Shown here in pieces: positions 7,044-15,317 of a stretch of DNA of 37,699 nt. The notes under the pieces are model-generated. The model saw nothing but the letters and a program-made list of their open reading frames with translations, had not been told where the DNA came from and searched no databases. Both the position numbers and the translations under genes were made by a program. Every line of letters begins with the position of its first letter. Within the stretch, counting starts at the first letter, position 1. This stretch comes from an uncultured Mediterranea sp. GTDB lineage: Bacteria; Bacteroidota; Bacteroidia; Bacteroidales; Bacteroidaceae. The stretch is from positions 1 through 37,699 of the forward strand of contig CAMGIP010000008.1 in NCBI GenBank assembly GCA_946056155.1. Reading direction: 5' to 3'.

Positions 7044-9608
7044 ATGAAATGTCCGAAATGTAATGCAGAGCTCCGACCCGGTGCAAAGTTTTGTACCAAG
7101 TGCGGAGCAAAGATAGAGGCTCAGCCGGTATGTCCTAAGTGTGGTGCTGCGTTGAAGCCTGGTGCCAAGTTCTGTACGAAATGTGGTACGAAACTGGCCG
7201 CACAGTCGGCCGCACAGCCTCAAACTCCTTCTGCGGGACAGACGGCTGCCCAAACGAGACCACAGACGGCTGTGCAGGGGCCATCCGTTGCCGTGAACAA
7301 CGATAAGGCCACACAAACGGCTCAGGATATGAATACGGCAGGGGGACGCATCTATTGGAATATCCAGCCGGGACTGGTGGCACGTGTCATCAGCGAGGCG
7401 GAGTTTGACTCCTACAAGCAGGTGCGGGGGGTGATTATCCCGGAGGGTACTACCGCCTATATCCGCTGCAACGGACGTACCATTGCCTCCATCAGTGGGG
7501 GTACCTACGACTTTGTTGAGGAGGGACGATCGGCCGGAGGCATCTTCAGTCAGATGGGAGAGAGCATTGGACAGGCCTTGAGCAGCGGATGGCGCTTCAT
7601 CACCTCGCTCTTCAAGAAGAAAAGTGAGATGGAGCAGAATTCGCAGATGAAGGGACCGGAGGATCTCTATCGCGAACAGCAGCAGCTGATTCTGGAGAAT
7701 GCCCGCAGAGGGGCGGCTTTCTCGGTCATCATCCTCTTGGATAAGGCATTCCCTCTCCTTGTGGGGGCACGTCGCGAGTCGCTGGATGACTATGCGCAGT
7801 TTGAGCCGATGAAGATACAGACTCGTCACCTGCAGCTGTCGGTGGGAGTCAATGCCTATTTCCGCATCATCAATCCCGAGATGTTTATCATCCATTACCT
7901 GACCGACAAGACGTTGCTCAATACGGCTGCCATCGTGCATGAAATCTCTGATTCGATCCGCGTGGTGCTTCAGGAGACGCTCTACGATACCGACCTCTCT
8001 ACGGGACGGGTTACACCGGAGATGCATGCCCTGCTTAAGGAACGGGTCAACAGCATTGCTGACCAGGCCTTCTTCGGCCTCTCGATCGTGCGCATCGTGG
8101 AGATCTCTGCGACTAATGAGGACCTGAACCGTTTCGCTACCCTCAGCCGAGAACTCTATCTCTCCGAACAGGAGCTGGACTACCTGCGGCGGACCAATGA
8201 CTTCAAGAACCGACTGGCTGACGTGACCAATGCTCAGCGGATTCATGAGGCCTCTTCGGACCTTGAACTGCAGCGGCAGCTTCATGAAATCAATCGTTCC
8301 GGACGGCAGGAGGAGCTGCTTCATGAGGATGAACTGGCGAAGTTTGAACTGCTGCTCCGCAATGAACGTATCTTGCGCGAGGCTCGGACGGAGGAGGAAC
8401 GCAATGCGGCGCTGCATGAGATTGCCAAGACGCAACTGGTGCGTGAAGAGGAACTGAATGCACTTGAGCATAACCTGAAGACCAATGAGTATCAGCGTGG
8501 TATGGCACTGGCCATGATGCAGCTCAAGGATAGCATCGAGTTTGAACGGGTGCGCTTGGAGGGCGAGGCGGACAAGGCGGTGATGGTGGCTCGTAAGGAG
8601 ATGGAGATTCAGGCTCTGAAGGATGACTATGCCGATAGCCGATTTGATAAGGAACTGGATCAGCAACGCCGCGTGGCGGAGACCCGGCTGGATCTGGAAC
8701 AGCGCCAAAGGGATATGGACTACAACGATGCTCGTCGGATGCATGATATGCAGCGTGAGGATGATGAAGCGCAGTTCCGTCAGTTCATGGCGATGCAGAG
8801 TGCAGAAGAGCAGGCGAGGGAGAACCAGCGACGCCATGAGGCGGAGATGGAACAGAACCGCCTGAGAAGTGCCGAGGAGATGGAACGGATGAAGTGGGAG
8901 AATGCGCAGACTCTCTCTGAGGAGAAGGTATGGGCGCTCAAGGGGGGCGACGAGGCGGTGGCTTATGCCCAAAGCCGATACAGCGTGGAGGCCGAACGGC
9001 AGGCGCAGGAGCGCTTGGAATCCCAAAGACGTGAACAGGAGGCTAGACTGGATGCCGAAAGGGCGGCCCGAGATGCGGACCAGCGAGACACGAAGGAGCG
9101 TATGTTTGAGATGATGAGTCAGATGATGAATATGGCGGGGGGAATGCAGGCCAACCGACAGCAGGAACGGGAGGAGCAGATGCGCTACCAAATGGAGGAG
9201 AAGGACCGACAGCTGCGCGAACGCGATGAGCGTATTCGCAGGCAGGAGGGACGGATGGATACGGCTTACGATCGGGCTCTCGACTATACCACACGGGGTG
9301 CACAGCAGCCCTATGCTGGAGGTCAACCGCCTTACACTGGCGGTGTACAGCAGCCCTATGCTGGAGGGCAGCAGCCTTTCACTGGTGGTGCGCAGCAGCC
9401 TTATGCAGGGGGGCAGCAGCCTTACAACAGTGGTGCACAGCAGCCTTACAACAGCGGTGCACAGCAGCCTTATGCAGGGGGACAGCAAGGTAATACTCAG
9501 CCGCAGAGTGAAGGAGGGAAAGCAATTTCTTCAGTTTGTCCGGAATGTGGCTCTCCCGTGGATCCCGGCTCCCGCTTCTGTGACAACTGCGGAGCTGAGA
9601 TAGGATAA
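7044..9608 (+). CDS. SPFH/band-7-like coiled-coil protein with zinc ribbons at both ends
   Basis: Two zinc ribbons at the N-terminus (Cys3/6/17/20 and Cys30/33/44/47) and one at the C-terminus (CPECG...CDNCG, last 24 residues) bracket the protein. Residues about 100-355 look like an SPFH/prohibitin-type domain, with IYWNIQPGLVARVISEAEF, VIIPEGTTAYIRCNG and LSVGVNAYFRIINPEMF. A very long charged coiled coil rich in Glu, Arg and Gln spans about 355-760, as in oligomerising SPFH scaffolds. A low-complexity run of QQPYAGG/QQPYNSG repeats follows (about 755-820). I relate it to the stomatin/prohibitin family with zinc ribbon that includes B. subtilis YdjI, a membrane-stress scaffold. No signal peptide or strong TM is seen, so it would sit on the cytoplasmic face of the inner membrane. 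Specific function not known. Confidence 0.75.
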   Translation: MKCPKCNAELRPGAKFCTKCGAKIEAQPVCPKCGAALKPGAKFCTKCGTKLAAQSAAQPQTPSAGQTAAQTRPQTAVQGPSVAVNNDKATQTAQDMNTAGGRIYWNIQPGLVARVISEAEFDSYKQVRGVIIPEGTTAYIRCNGRTIASISGGTYDFVEEGRSAGGIFSQMGESIGQALSSGWRFITSLFKKKSEMEQNSQMKGPEDLYREQQQLILENARRGAAFSVIILLDKAFPLLVGARRESLDDYAQFEPMKIQTRHLQLSVGVNAYFRIINPEMFIIHYLTDKTLLNTAAIVHEISDSIRVVLQETLYDTDLSTGRVTPEMHALLKERVNSIADQAFFGLSIVRIVEISATNEDLNRFATLSRELYLSEQELDYLRRTNDFKNRLADVTNAQRIHEASSDLELQRQLHEINRSGRQEELLHEDELAKFELLLRNERILREARTEEERNAALHEIAKTQLVREEELNALEHNLKTNEYQRGMALAMMQLKDSIEFERVRLEGEADKAVMVARKEMEIQALKDDYADSRFDKELDQQRRVAETRLDLEQRQRDMDYNDARRMHDMQREDDEAQFRQFMAMQSAEEQARENQRRHEAEMEQNRLRSAEEMERMKWENAQTLSEEKVWALKGGDEAVAYAQSRYSVEAERQAQERLESQRREQEARLDAERAARDADQRDTKERMFEMMSQMMNMAGGMQANRQQEREEQMRYQMEEKDRQLRERDERIRRQEGRMDTAYDRALDYTTRGAQQPYAGGQPPYTGGVQQPYAGGQQPFTGGAQQPYAGGQQPYNSGAQQPYNSGAQQPYAGGQQGNTQPQSEGGKAISSVCPECGSPVDPGSRFCDNCGAEIG
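9303..9489 (+). repeat. Degenerate tandem repeat encoding QQPYxGG units
   Basis: About eight imperfect units of roughly 21-24 nt, such as CAGCAGCCTTATGCAGGGG, encode a Gly/Gln/Pro/Tyr-rich tail inside the SPFH gene, just before the terminal zinc ribbon. Copy number could vary between strains by slippage. Confidence 0.8.
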
Positions 9609-9630
9609 TCGGACGGCAATATAGGAGAAA

Positions 9631-9900
9631 ATGACACAGAAAAAACAACATAGAGAACTGGACCGGGTAGTGGGTAGGCTGCAGTGGGAGGAACGTAACC
9701 AAGCATCCAAGTCGGAAGGACGCTATGCCGTGCTGACGACGAGGGATAATGTGCACTACAAACTCTACCGCTCTGGTGAATTGCCCTTCAATGACTCCTT
9801 TTTCGACAGTTACATCGGCCACATGGTCTGTGTTCATGGTACGATAGAGGAGGAGGGGTATCTGAGAATTGAAAGTATTGAAGTACAAGTAATCTTTTAA
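9631..9900 (+). CDS. Small conserved-looking protein, possibly OB-fold
   Basis: An 89-aa protein lying 22 bp after the SPFH gene and 5 bp before the next zinc-ribbon gene, so almost certainly translated as part of the operon. The N-terminus is charged (MTQKKQHRELDRVVGRLQWEE). The rest alternates hydrophobic and polar residues in short strands (RYAVLTT, HYKLYRSG, HMVCVHGTIEEEGYLRIESIEV), a pattern that suggests a small beta-barrel such as an OB fold. No signal peptide, Cys pairs or TM segment. I do not recognise a named family. Its position inside the module suggests an adaptor or ligand-binding role, which is inference only. Confidence 0.7.
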   Translation: MTQKKQHRELDRVVGRLQWEERNQASKSEGRYAVLTTRDNVHYKLYRSGELPFNDSFFDSYIGHMVCVHGTIEEEGYLRIESIEVQVIF

Positions 9901-9905
9901 TAAGT

Positions 9906-11171
9906 ATGAGTACAGGAAGATTTTGCCCCGAATGTGGGAAGGAAGTGGGCGTGGATGAACGATTTTGCGATAGCTGCGGTACAGAAGTTCCCTTGGAGTC
10001 AGCCGAAAGCCAACCGAACGTGGCTTCGATGCCGCAAGATGAACCTATGATTGGTGCAGGTGCACGGGTCAATGCTACTGGAGGAATCCACAAGACTACG
10101 CACCAGCATGTCAATGTCAACACTTCGCAGGTTGATAACTCACAGACGGTGAACAATACCACCATTGTGATGGAGAGCAAGAGCGAAGTTCAATATTGTG
10201 AAGTGTGCGGTAACCCCTTGGGTGAGAAGCATCCGCGATGCCCCAGGTGTGGTAAGCAGATCTGTTTTGATTGTAAAGTGAAGGGGAAGAACCGCTGCGT
10301 GGAGTGCGAGAAGAAGGCGCGTGAGGAGTATCGCGTGGCTTTCCAGCAACTGATGCTCACCACCAACGGCCAATTGGGGGCAGCAGGACGACAGATGTTG
10401 AACCAGAAGGCTCGGGAACTGGATGTGGAGGATGTGAAGGGGGAGATTGAAAAGGAACTGACGGAGTTCTTCCGCGCTCAACGCCCTCAACAACCCAACG
10501 TGGTGGAACAGCATGCAGTGAGTGCGGCTGCAGCTGCTGGTACTTCCGTGGCTGCCTCAACGACAAGGGGTGGATCGACTGGAAACAGGGGTACCTTTAC
10601 ACCCAATGACCTCCCCTCACGCAGGGGTGAGGCCGCTGACGATACCAATAAGGGGATGGATGCGCTCACTGGCGGACAGGGAGTCAACCGCACCAACAAC
10701 GCTATGCCGCAGGGCAAGCACAACGAGGGTGGAGGTAACCGTATGCTCTGGTTCGGCTTGGGTGGTGTAGCTGCCGTGGCACTGATTGCCTTCATGGCTT
10801 TTGGCGGTGGAGGAGAGAAGACGACTCCTGCTCCGAATGCAAATGCCTCCCAGCAGATCGAACAGAAGGCACAGCCGACAGCTGCTCCTGCACAACCGGC
10901 TCCAGTGGTAGCTCCTGCCACCCAATCGACACCCGTCAAACCTCAGCGCGATACCAACTATGAGGCGGGAATGGCTGCCTATAACAAAGGAGAGGCCCTG
11001 GAAGCTATTGCTGCCTTCAAGAAGTCGGGCAGTGCCCAATCCAACTACATGTTGGGTGTTATCTACGAGTCGGGTTTGGGCAATGTGGGCTCTAATGCCA
11101 TGTTGGCTCGTAAGTTCTTCAAGAAGGCGGCTGCCCAAGGCAGTGCGGAGGCCAAAGCTAAACTGAATTAA
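9906..11171 (+). CDS. Zinc-ribbon, B-box-like zinc finger, single-TM, Sel1-repeat protein
   Basis: Domain order: N-terminal zinc ribbon (Cys8/11/21/24); an Asn/Thr/Val-rich segment; a second cysteine-rich unit (Cys98/101/112/115/120/123/131/134), enough ligands for two zincs and reminiscent of a B-box-like finger; a helical region (135-190); an Ala/Thr/Gly-rich linker; one transmembrane helix (about 280-300, LWFGLGGVAAVALIAFMAFG); a Pro/Ala-rich linker; and a C-terminal Sel1/TPR-type repeat pair (about 345-421, YNKGEALEAIAAFKKSG, YMLGVIYESGLG). The probable topology is cytoplasmic zinc fingers with a periplasmic Sel1 domain, which would let it link the zinc-ribbon proteins to envelope partners. 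Only 5 bp separate it from the preceding small gene. Function unknown. Confidence 0.75.
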   Translation: MSTGRFCPECGKEVGVDERFCDSCGTEVPLESAESQPNVASMPQDEPMIGAGARVNATGGIHKTTHQHVNVNTSQVDNSQTVNNTTIVMESKSEVQYCEVCGNPLGEKHPRCPRCGKQICFDCKVKGKNRCVECEKKAREEYRVAFQQLMLTTNGQLGAAGRQMLNQKARELDVEDVKGEIEKELTEFFRAQRPQQPNVVEQHAVSAAAAAGTSVAASTTRGGSTGNRGTFTPNDLPSRRGEAADDTNKGMDALTGGQGVNRTNNAMPQGKHNEGGGNRMLWFGLGGVAAVALIAFMAFGGGGEKTTPAPNANASQQIEQKAQPTAAPAQPAPVVAPATQSTPVKPQRDTNYEAGMAAYNKGEALEAIAAFKKSGSAQSNYMLGVIYESGLGNVGSNAMLARKFFKKAAAQGSAEAKAKLN

Positions 11172-11219
11172 GACAAAAGAAACCACTTGAATTTATTACT
11201 CTAAAATTCACGAATTATA

Positions 11220-12125
11220 ATGAAAAGAGCATTGATCTTTGCTATCTGCTTCTTCTGGATGGCTGCAGTAGCATTTGCACAAGAGGAGTACAGAAAACCC
11301 ACCATATTGGTGGCTGGATTTAAGAATATGGGTAATGTGGGCCGCAGTGAGGCGGACATCGTGCGCAACACGATCATCTCCTCACTCTCCAAGCAGAGCC
11401 GGGTGCAGTTGGTGGATCTCGAGACAGAGACAACCCTGACTACTGAACAGAAACGTCGCCTCAGTGAGGCGACCATTGAGGACTTCATGGCCAACGGCGG
11501 TGAGGAGATGTCACGCATGGTGGCCAATTACATTGTGGTGGGCTCTGTCTCCGACATGACCATCACTCAGAAAGAACATAAGAGCGACAAAGGTACCACC
11601 TATTCCTATGAAGCCAAAGTGACCTACGTTGTCAAGGCGGTCTCTTCCAAGAACGGTACCATTGCCTATTCCGGTACGCTGACCAGCTCTAAGACCAAGG
11701 ATACCCGCGATGAGGCACGCAGTGCTGCCTTGAGCTCCGCAGGTTTGGGCTGCGGCTTTGTGCAGTACTTGGCTCCTCTCACGGGCGAGGTGTATGAGGG
11801 TGACTATACGGAGAAGAAAGGACGTTTGCTCACCTGCTACATCAAGCTCGGTGCCATACATGGTGTACGTGAAGGCGACTATTTCGATATTCAGAAGGTG
11901 AAGTATGTGGCCGGTGAAGCACTGTATGAAGAGGTAGGGGTTTTGAAGGTGACCGATGTGCACAACAAGATTGCCGAATGTCAGGTGCGCAAGAAGGGGG
12001 CTGAAGAGGTGCTGGCTGCCATGAAGCAGTACCTGCGCGACCGCTCCCTGAATCCTGAAGCAGCACGTCCTTTGGTGGTTACCTCTCGTTGCGACGGAGG
12101 TGGTGGACTGCTCAACTTCTTCTAA
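11220..12125 (+). CDS. CsgG/LpoB-like exported protein with a C-terminal FlgT-like domain
   Basis: The N-terminal signal peptide MKRALIFAICFFWMAAVAFAQ ends in an AFA-Q type site and has no lipobox. The mature part begins with KPTILVAGFKNMG, followed by DIVRNTIISSLSKQSRVQLVD and NYIVVGSVSDMTI, the order of strands and helices seen in CsgG and LpoB-like domains. The C-terminal third (about 190-260) has a GRLLTCYIKLGAIHGVREGDYFDI pattern resembling the small barrel of FlgT C-terminal domains, which also follow a CsgG-like domain. Likely periplasmic or outer-membrane associated. It lies 48 bp after the zinc-ribbon/Sel1 gene and is the first clearly exported partner downstream of the cytoplasmic module. 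A role in building an envelope complex is inferred. Confidence 0.72.
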   Translation: MKRALIFAICFFWMAAVAFAQEEYRKPTILVAGFKNMGNVGRSEADIVRNTIISSLSKQSRVQLVDLETETTLTTEQKRRLSEATIEDFMANGGEEMSRMVANYIVVGSVSDMTITQKEHKSDKGTTYSYEAKVTYVVKAVSSKNGTIAYSGTLTSSKTKDTRDEARSAALSSAGLGCGFVQYLAPLTGEVYEGDYTEKKGRLLTCYIKLGAIHGVREGDYFDIQKVKYVAGEALYEEVGVLKVTDVHNKIAECQVRKKGAEEVLAAMKQYLRDRSLNPEAARPLVVTSRCDGGGGLLNFF

Positions 12126-12258
12126 TTTCTGCTGGGTAGCTCTATCACTTTTCTACGTACTGTAGTCCTTCTACGTAAAGGAACCTTCTCAACAGCGTGA
12201 AGTCCTTCGGAAAAGTAGCTCTTTTACTTACAGTAATTTATTAGAAAATTCAATTGTT
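12126..12258 (+). other. Short intergenic region inside the operon
   Basis: A 133-bp gap with a direct repeat TTCTACGTA (about 12150 and 12170) and a weak AAAAG-TAGCT-CTTTT hairpin near 12213-12227. No TAnnTTTG promoter box is seen. It may reduce readthrough to the next gene. Confidence 0.35.
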
Positions 12259-13626
12259 ATGGGAAATCAATCTTTCAATCATCTTTATTCAAGGATGGGT
12301 CTTCAGGGCACGAAGTTGCAGGATAGCCTGGGTACATTGCGCCCAAGCCGTTGTAACACGCTGCTGTTGATGGTGGTGAGTCTGCTCTGTACCTTTCCGC
12401 TCCATGCGCAGCTGCGCGGTAGTGACTGGCAGAACGTCTCCTGTACTGCCCCCTCCGACAAGATTGCTACCTTCCGTTCGGAGGGTCGCGCCGACAAAAA
12501 GGACCAGGTGGCTGCGGATGCCAAGTGCCGCCTCTTCTACGCACTCTTCTACAAGGGAGTGCCCGGTATCAATGATGACCAGCCGCTTATAAGCGATGAC
12601 GATGCCACCGTCACTGCCCCATTCTTCAACGGAGGGAGTGCATACGAAGCTTACATCATCAGTACCGATGGGGCTGACAATGCGCGAAAGGTTAACGGCA
12701 AGTATGTGGCGGCGTGTACCATCACCGTGAGTATGAAGGTGCTCACCGAGTATCTTCAAAAGCACAAGGTGATGACAGGCTCTTCGGTCTTCGGCAGTGG
12801 TGAAGGACCGCTGATGCCCAGTATCGTTGTCGTACCCTATCGCAAGACAGGGGAAAACTTCAAGTCTATCCTGGAGAATGACTTCGATCGTCGTTTGGCC
12901 GTTTCCAGCGTAGTGGACGGCTTCCGTTCACGCGATGTGGTCACCTCCAACATTGAACAGCTGGTGCGCAGTGTACAGCGCCGGGGCGAGTACGAGGCCA
13001 ACTCGGCCGATTCCAACGACAAGCAGCTACTGCTCTCTTCCGATGCCGATGTTTATGTAGAGGTGGATCTGCAGAAAAACTCCAATGCGCAGGGTAATCA
13101 GGTGTCGCTCATTCTACGGGCCTTCGAGACCTCTACTGGCAGTGACCTCGCCAGCAAGAATGCCGTGACTCGGCGTTATCCCAATGCCGGGGTTGAGTAT
13201 CTGGTAAAGATGGCTGTGCAGAGCAACCTTCAGGCCTTCCTTGATGACATTTGTGCACACTGGAAGAAACCCTCTACGGCAGCTGGACAGGGCACTCGCG
13301 TAGTGATGCAGTTCTCCATCGACGGAAGCTGTACAGCCACTATGCGTGACCCCGTGAGTGCGCAGAATGGGATGCCTCTGGCCAATCTCGTGCGCCAGTG
13401 GGTACGCAAGAACTGCTTCAAGGCACAGTACCACATGAAGGGTATCGTGGATGAGAGCATGATTTTTGACTCCGTCACTATGCCGCCTGTAGATCAGGAC
13501 GGACTACCGATGGATGCCGAACAGTTTGCCTATCTGTTGCAGGAGTTCCTCCAGGAGAAGGGGGTATCTACCCGTTACGTGACTGAGGGAACCACTATTC
13601 TATTCACTATTTTATCTGTGGAGTGA
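12259..13626 (+). CDS. Exported protein of unknown function, probable DUF6175 family
   Basis: A 455-aa protein with a long basic N-region and hydrophobic core (TLLLMVVSLLCTFPLHAQ, about 34-51), so probably exported to the periplasm. The start could be Met1 or Met13; Met1 is kept because no ribosome-binding signal decides. The central segment MPSIVVVPYRKTGENFKSI and the following ENDFDRRLAV region match my memory of the Bacteroidota family DUF6175. The N-terminal part (about 58-145) resembles LPP20-like domains that process repeated helix-strand units. No catalytic motif is visible. It is translationally coupled to the next gene (stop and start overlap as TGATG), so the two products probably act together. 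Neighbours with CsgG and LPP20 features suggest an outer-membrane or periplasmic assembly. Confidence 0.6.
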   Translation: MGNQSFNHLYSRMGLQGTKLQDSLGTLRPSRCNTLLLMVVSLLCTFPLHAQLRGSDWQNVSCTAPSDKIATFRSEGRADKKDQVAADAKCRLFYALFYKGVPGINDDQPLISDDDATVTAPFFNGGSAYEAYIISTDGADNARKVNGKYVAACTITVSMKVLTEYLQKHKVMTGSSVFGSGEGPLMPSIVVVPYRKTGENFKSILENDFDRRLAVSSVVDGFRSRDVVTSNIEQLVRSVQRRGEYEANSADSNDKQLLLSSDADVYVEVDLQKNSNAQGNQVSLILRAFETSTGSDLASKNAVTRRYPNAGVEYLVKMAVQSNLQAFLDDICAHWKKPSTAAGQGTRVVMQFSIDGSCTATMRDPVSAQNGMPLANLVRQWVRKNCFKAQYHMKGIVDESMIFDSVTMPPVDQDGLPMDAEQFAYLLQEFLQEKGVSTRYVTEGTTILFTILSVE

Positions 13627-14969
13627 TGAAACAACGAGTATGGATTACATTTTGTGGCCTTTGGATGGTGACTCTTCTCCTGAAGGCACAGGCACCGGAT
13701 TGGGTGCAGACCCATCCCGTTTCGGATGAGGCGTATGTGGGTGTGGGCATGGCACCACTCTCCGATGCCGATCATGTGCGTAAAGCTACGCAGAATGCAC
13801 TGGCCGATATGGCTTCGCAGATAGCCCTGAAGGTGGATGACCAATCCTTCCTGCATACGGTGGATGTGGATGGACGTTCACGACAGCTCTTTGAGGATAA
13901 AATCAAGAATTCGCTCACGGCCTGGATCGAGGGGCACGAACTGGTGGACTCTTATCGTTCAGACCGCAACTATTATGTCTATTACAAGCTTTCCAAGAAG
14001 AACTATGCCCTCCATGTGGAGGATCGTCGCCGTCAAGTGTCGGAGAGTGGATATGAGTACCTGAGTCAGGGACAGGAGGCTGAGGCATCCATGGACCTGA
14101 AGCGTGCGGTTGAACTCTATGCTAAGGGATTGGAACTGGTGGAGCCTTGGACCTTCCTTAATCTGGAGGTGAGTCGCCAGAGCGGCAGGGTTCGTGTGGC
14201 AGACCAGCTTTATACCTCGCTTCTCGGGGTCTTCAGCGGCATGGCCATCACGACCAATGTCCATGAGGTGGAGGGTGAACCCTTCAAGCCGGTGGCTACA
14301 CCCATTGCAGGGTGTCTCTCCCGTCGGGGCGAAGTGGTTCCTGGCATCCCCCTGGCTGCTCGCTTTGTCAAGGGTAAAGGGGAAACTACTCCTCCCATCG
14401 CTACGGATCATACCGGTACGGCGGAGTTCTACATCACCAACATCACCGCTAAGGAGGGTGTGCAGGAGGTGCGTATCGCCATTGATGAGAGCTGCTTGGC
14501 TACTCTGCCCCAAAGCTATAAGTCTCTGCTGAGCCGACAGTCTTGGCCTGAAGCCAAGGTGACAGTGACCCTGAGCAATCAACCCGTGCTGGCCTATCTC
14601 TTTGTGAAGGATGATCACGACCTTGAGGGTTGCGAGCGTAACATCGGCAGTCTGCTGACCAACAACTACTTCTCCATGACCGATGACCCCGATGCTGCCC
14701 TCTGCTTCATTGAGTTGGAGAGCAGTGTGGAGATTGGGACCACCATTCCCGGTGCGGCGTACGATCTCAACCCCTGCTTTTGTACGCTCACGCTGAAGTT
14801 CTACAACAACAAAACAGAACAGCTCCTGCTCAACTATACCCTCAACCGTATCAAGGTACTCACACCGGTCACCAAGTCGGCTGAGGAGTCTATCGCTATG
14901 TGTATCCGGGAGGTGATGAAGCGGGTCAATCGGGAGCTGCCTATGAAACTCAAGAAGCTCAGTTTCTGA
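13626..14969 (+). CDS. Exported LPP20-domain protein
   Basis: I choose the ATG at 13626, which overlaps the upstream TGA by one base, over the GTG at 13623. A signal peptide (MKQRVWITFCGLWMVTLLLKAQ) is followed directly by APDWVQTHPVSDEAYVGVGMA and a helix rich in Ala (ATQNALADMASQIALKV), the LPP20 pattern of PxW, GxG and repeated Ala-containing helix. Residues 140-170 look like a TPR-like helical pair (GQEAEASMDLKRAVELYAKGLEL). The remainder is beta-rich with an Ig-like appearance around 220-300 and no recognised motif. No lipobox, so soluble periplasmic or part of an outer-membrane complex. Function unknown; coupling to the probable DUF6175 gene is the best clue. Confidence 0.65.
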   Translation: MKQRVWITFCGLWMVTLLLKAQAPDWVQTHPVSDEAYVGVGMAPLSDADHVRKATQNALADMASQIALKVDDQSFLHTVDVDGRSRQLFEDKIKNSLTAWIEGHELVDSYRSDRNYYVYYKLSKKNYALHVEDRRRQVSESGYEYLSQGQEAEASMDLKRAVELYAKGLELVEPWTFLNLEVSRQSGRVRVADQLYTSLLGVFSGMAITTNVHEVEGEPFKPVATPIAGCLSRRGEVVPGIPLAARFVKGKGETTPPIATDHTGTAEFYITNITAKEGVQEVRIAIDESCLATLPQSYKSLLSRQSWPEAKVTVTLSNQPVLAYLFVKDDHDLEGCERNIGSLLTNNYFSMTDDPDAALCFIELESSVEIGTTIPGAAYDLNPCFCTLTLKFYNNKTEQLLLNYTLNRIKVLTPVTKSAEESIAMCIREVMKRVNRELPMKLKKLSF

Positions 14970-15317
14970 AGGTACACCCGATAATGGAGATTTGATAAGT
15001 TGACGAGTTCATGAGCTGATCAGTTGATGAAGTATGTGTTGACGAGTTTATGAGCTGACAAGTTGATGAGTTTATGCGTTGACGAGTTCATGAGCTGATC
15101 AGTTGATGAAGTATGCATAGACTACTTAATGTGCAGAAAGGTTGGCAAAGTATTTGTCTATAGGGTATCTATGTCGGATATACCTCTCCTTATCAGCTAC
15201 TTGCCTTGTCCTTTTGTCTAGCCAAAAATAATTGAAAAGGAGCTTATCGACTCAATTATAAATGATATATTGCATAGGGATTATCCATTTGTTGATTGAA
15301 TAATAAATTATTAAAAG
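14970..15317 (+). other. 348-bp intergenic region carrying a tandem repeat
   Basis: No ORF of note. The first part holds three 39-40 bp tandem units (14999-15117). The remainder is AT-rich leader before the next lipoprotein gene. No consensus TAnnTTTG box was found, so whether the lipoprotein gene has its own promoter is unclear. Confidence 0.5.
14999..15117. repeat. Three tandem 39-40 bp repeats
   Basis: Units starting at 14999, 15038 and 15078 share GTTGACGAGTTYATGAGCTG followed by AGTTGATGA and GTTTATG/AAGTATG endings. The first and third units are nearly identical. Each unit itself consists of smaller GTTGAYGAGTT-like subrepeats of about 13 bp. The repeat lies between two LPP20-type genes. 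Confidence 0.85.

Noticed and set aside
6924-9488. 854-aa minus-strand ORF opposite the SPFH gene
   Set aside because: It mirrors the real gene; the product is Leu/His/Arg-rich with no domain, as expected from the antisense of a Glu/Arg/Gln coiled-coil gene. The plus strand has zinc ribbons and SPFH motifs.
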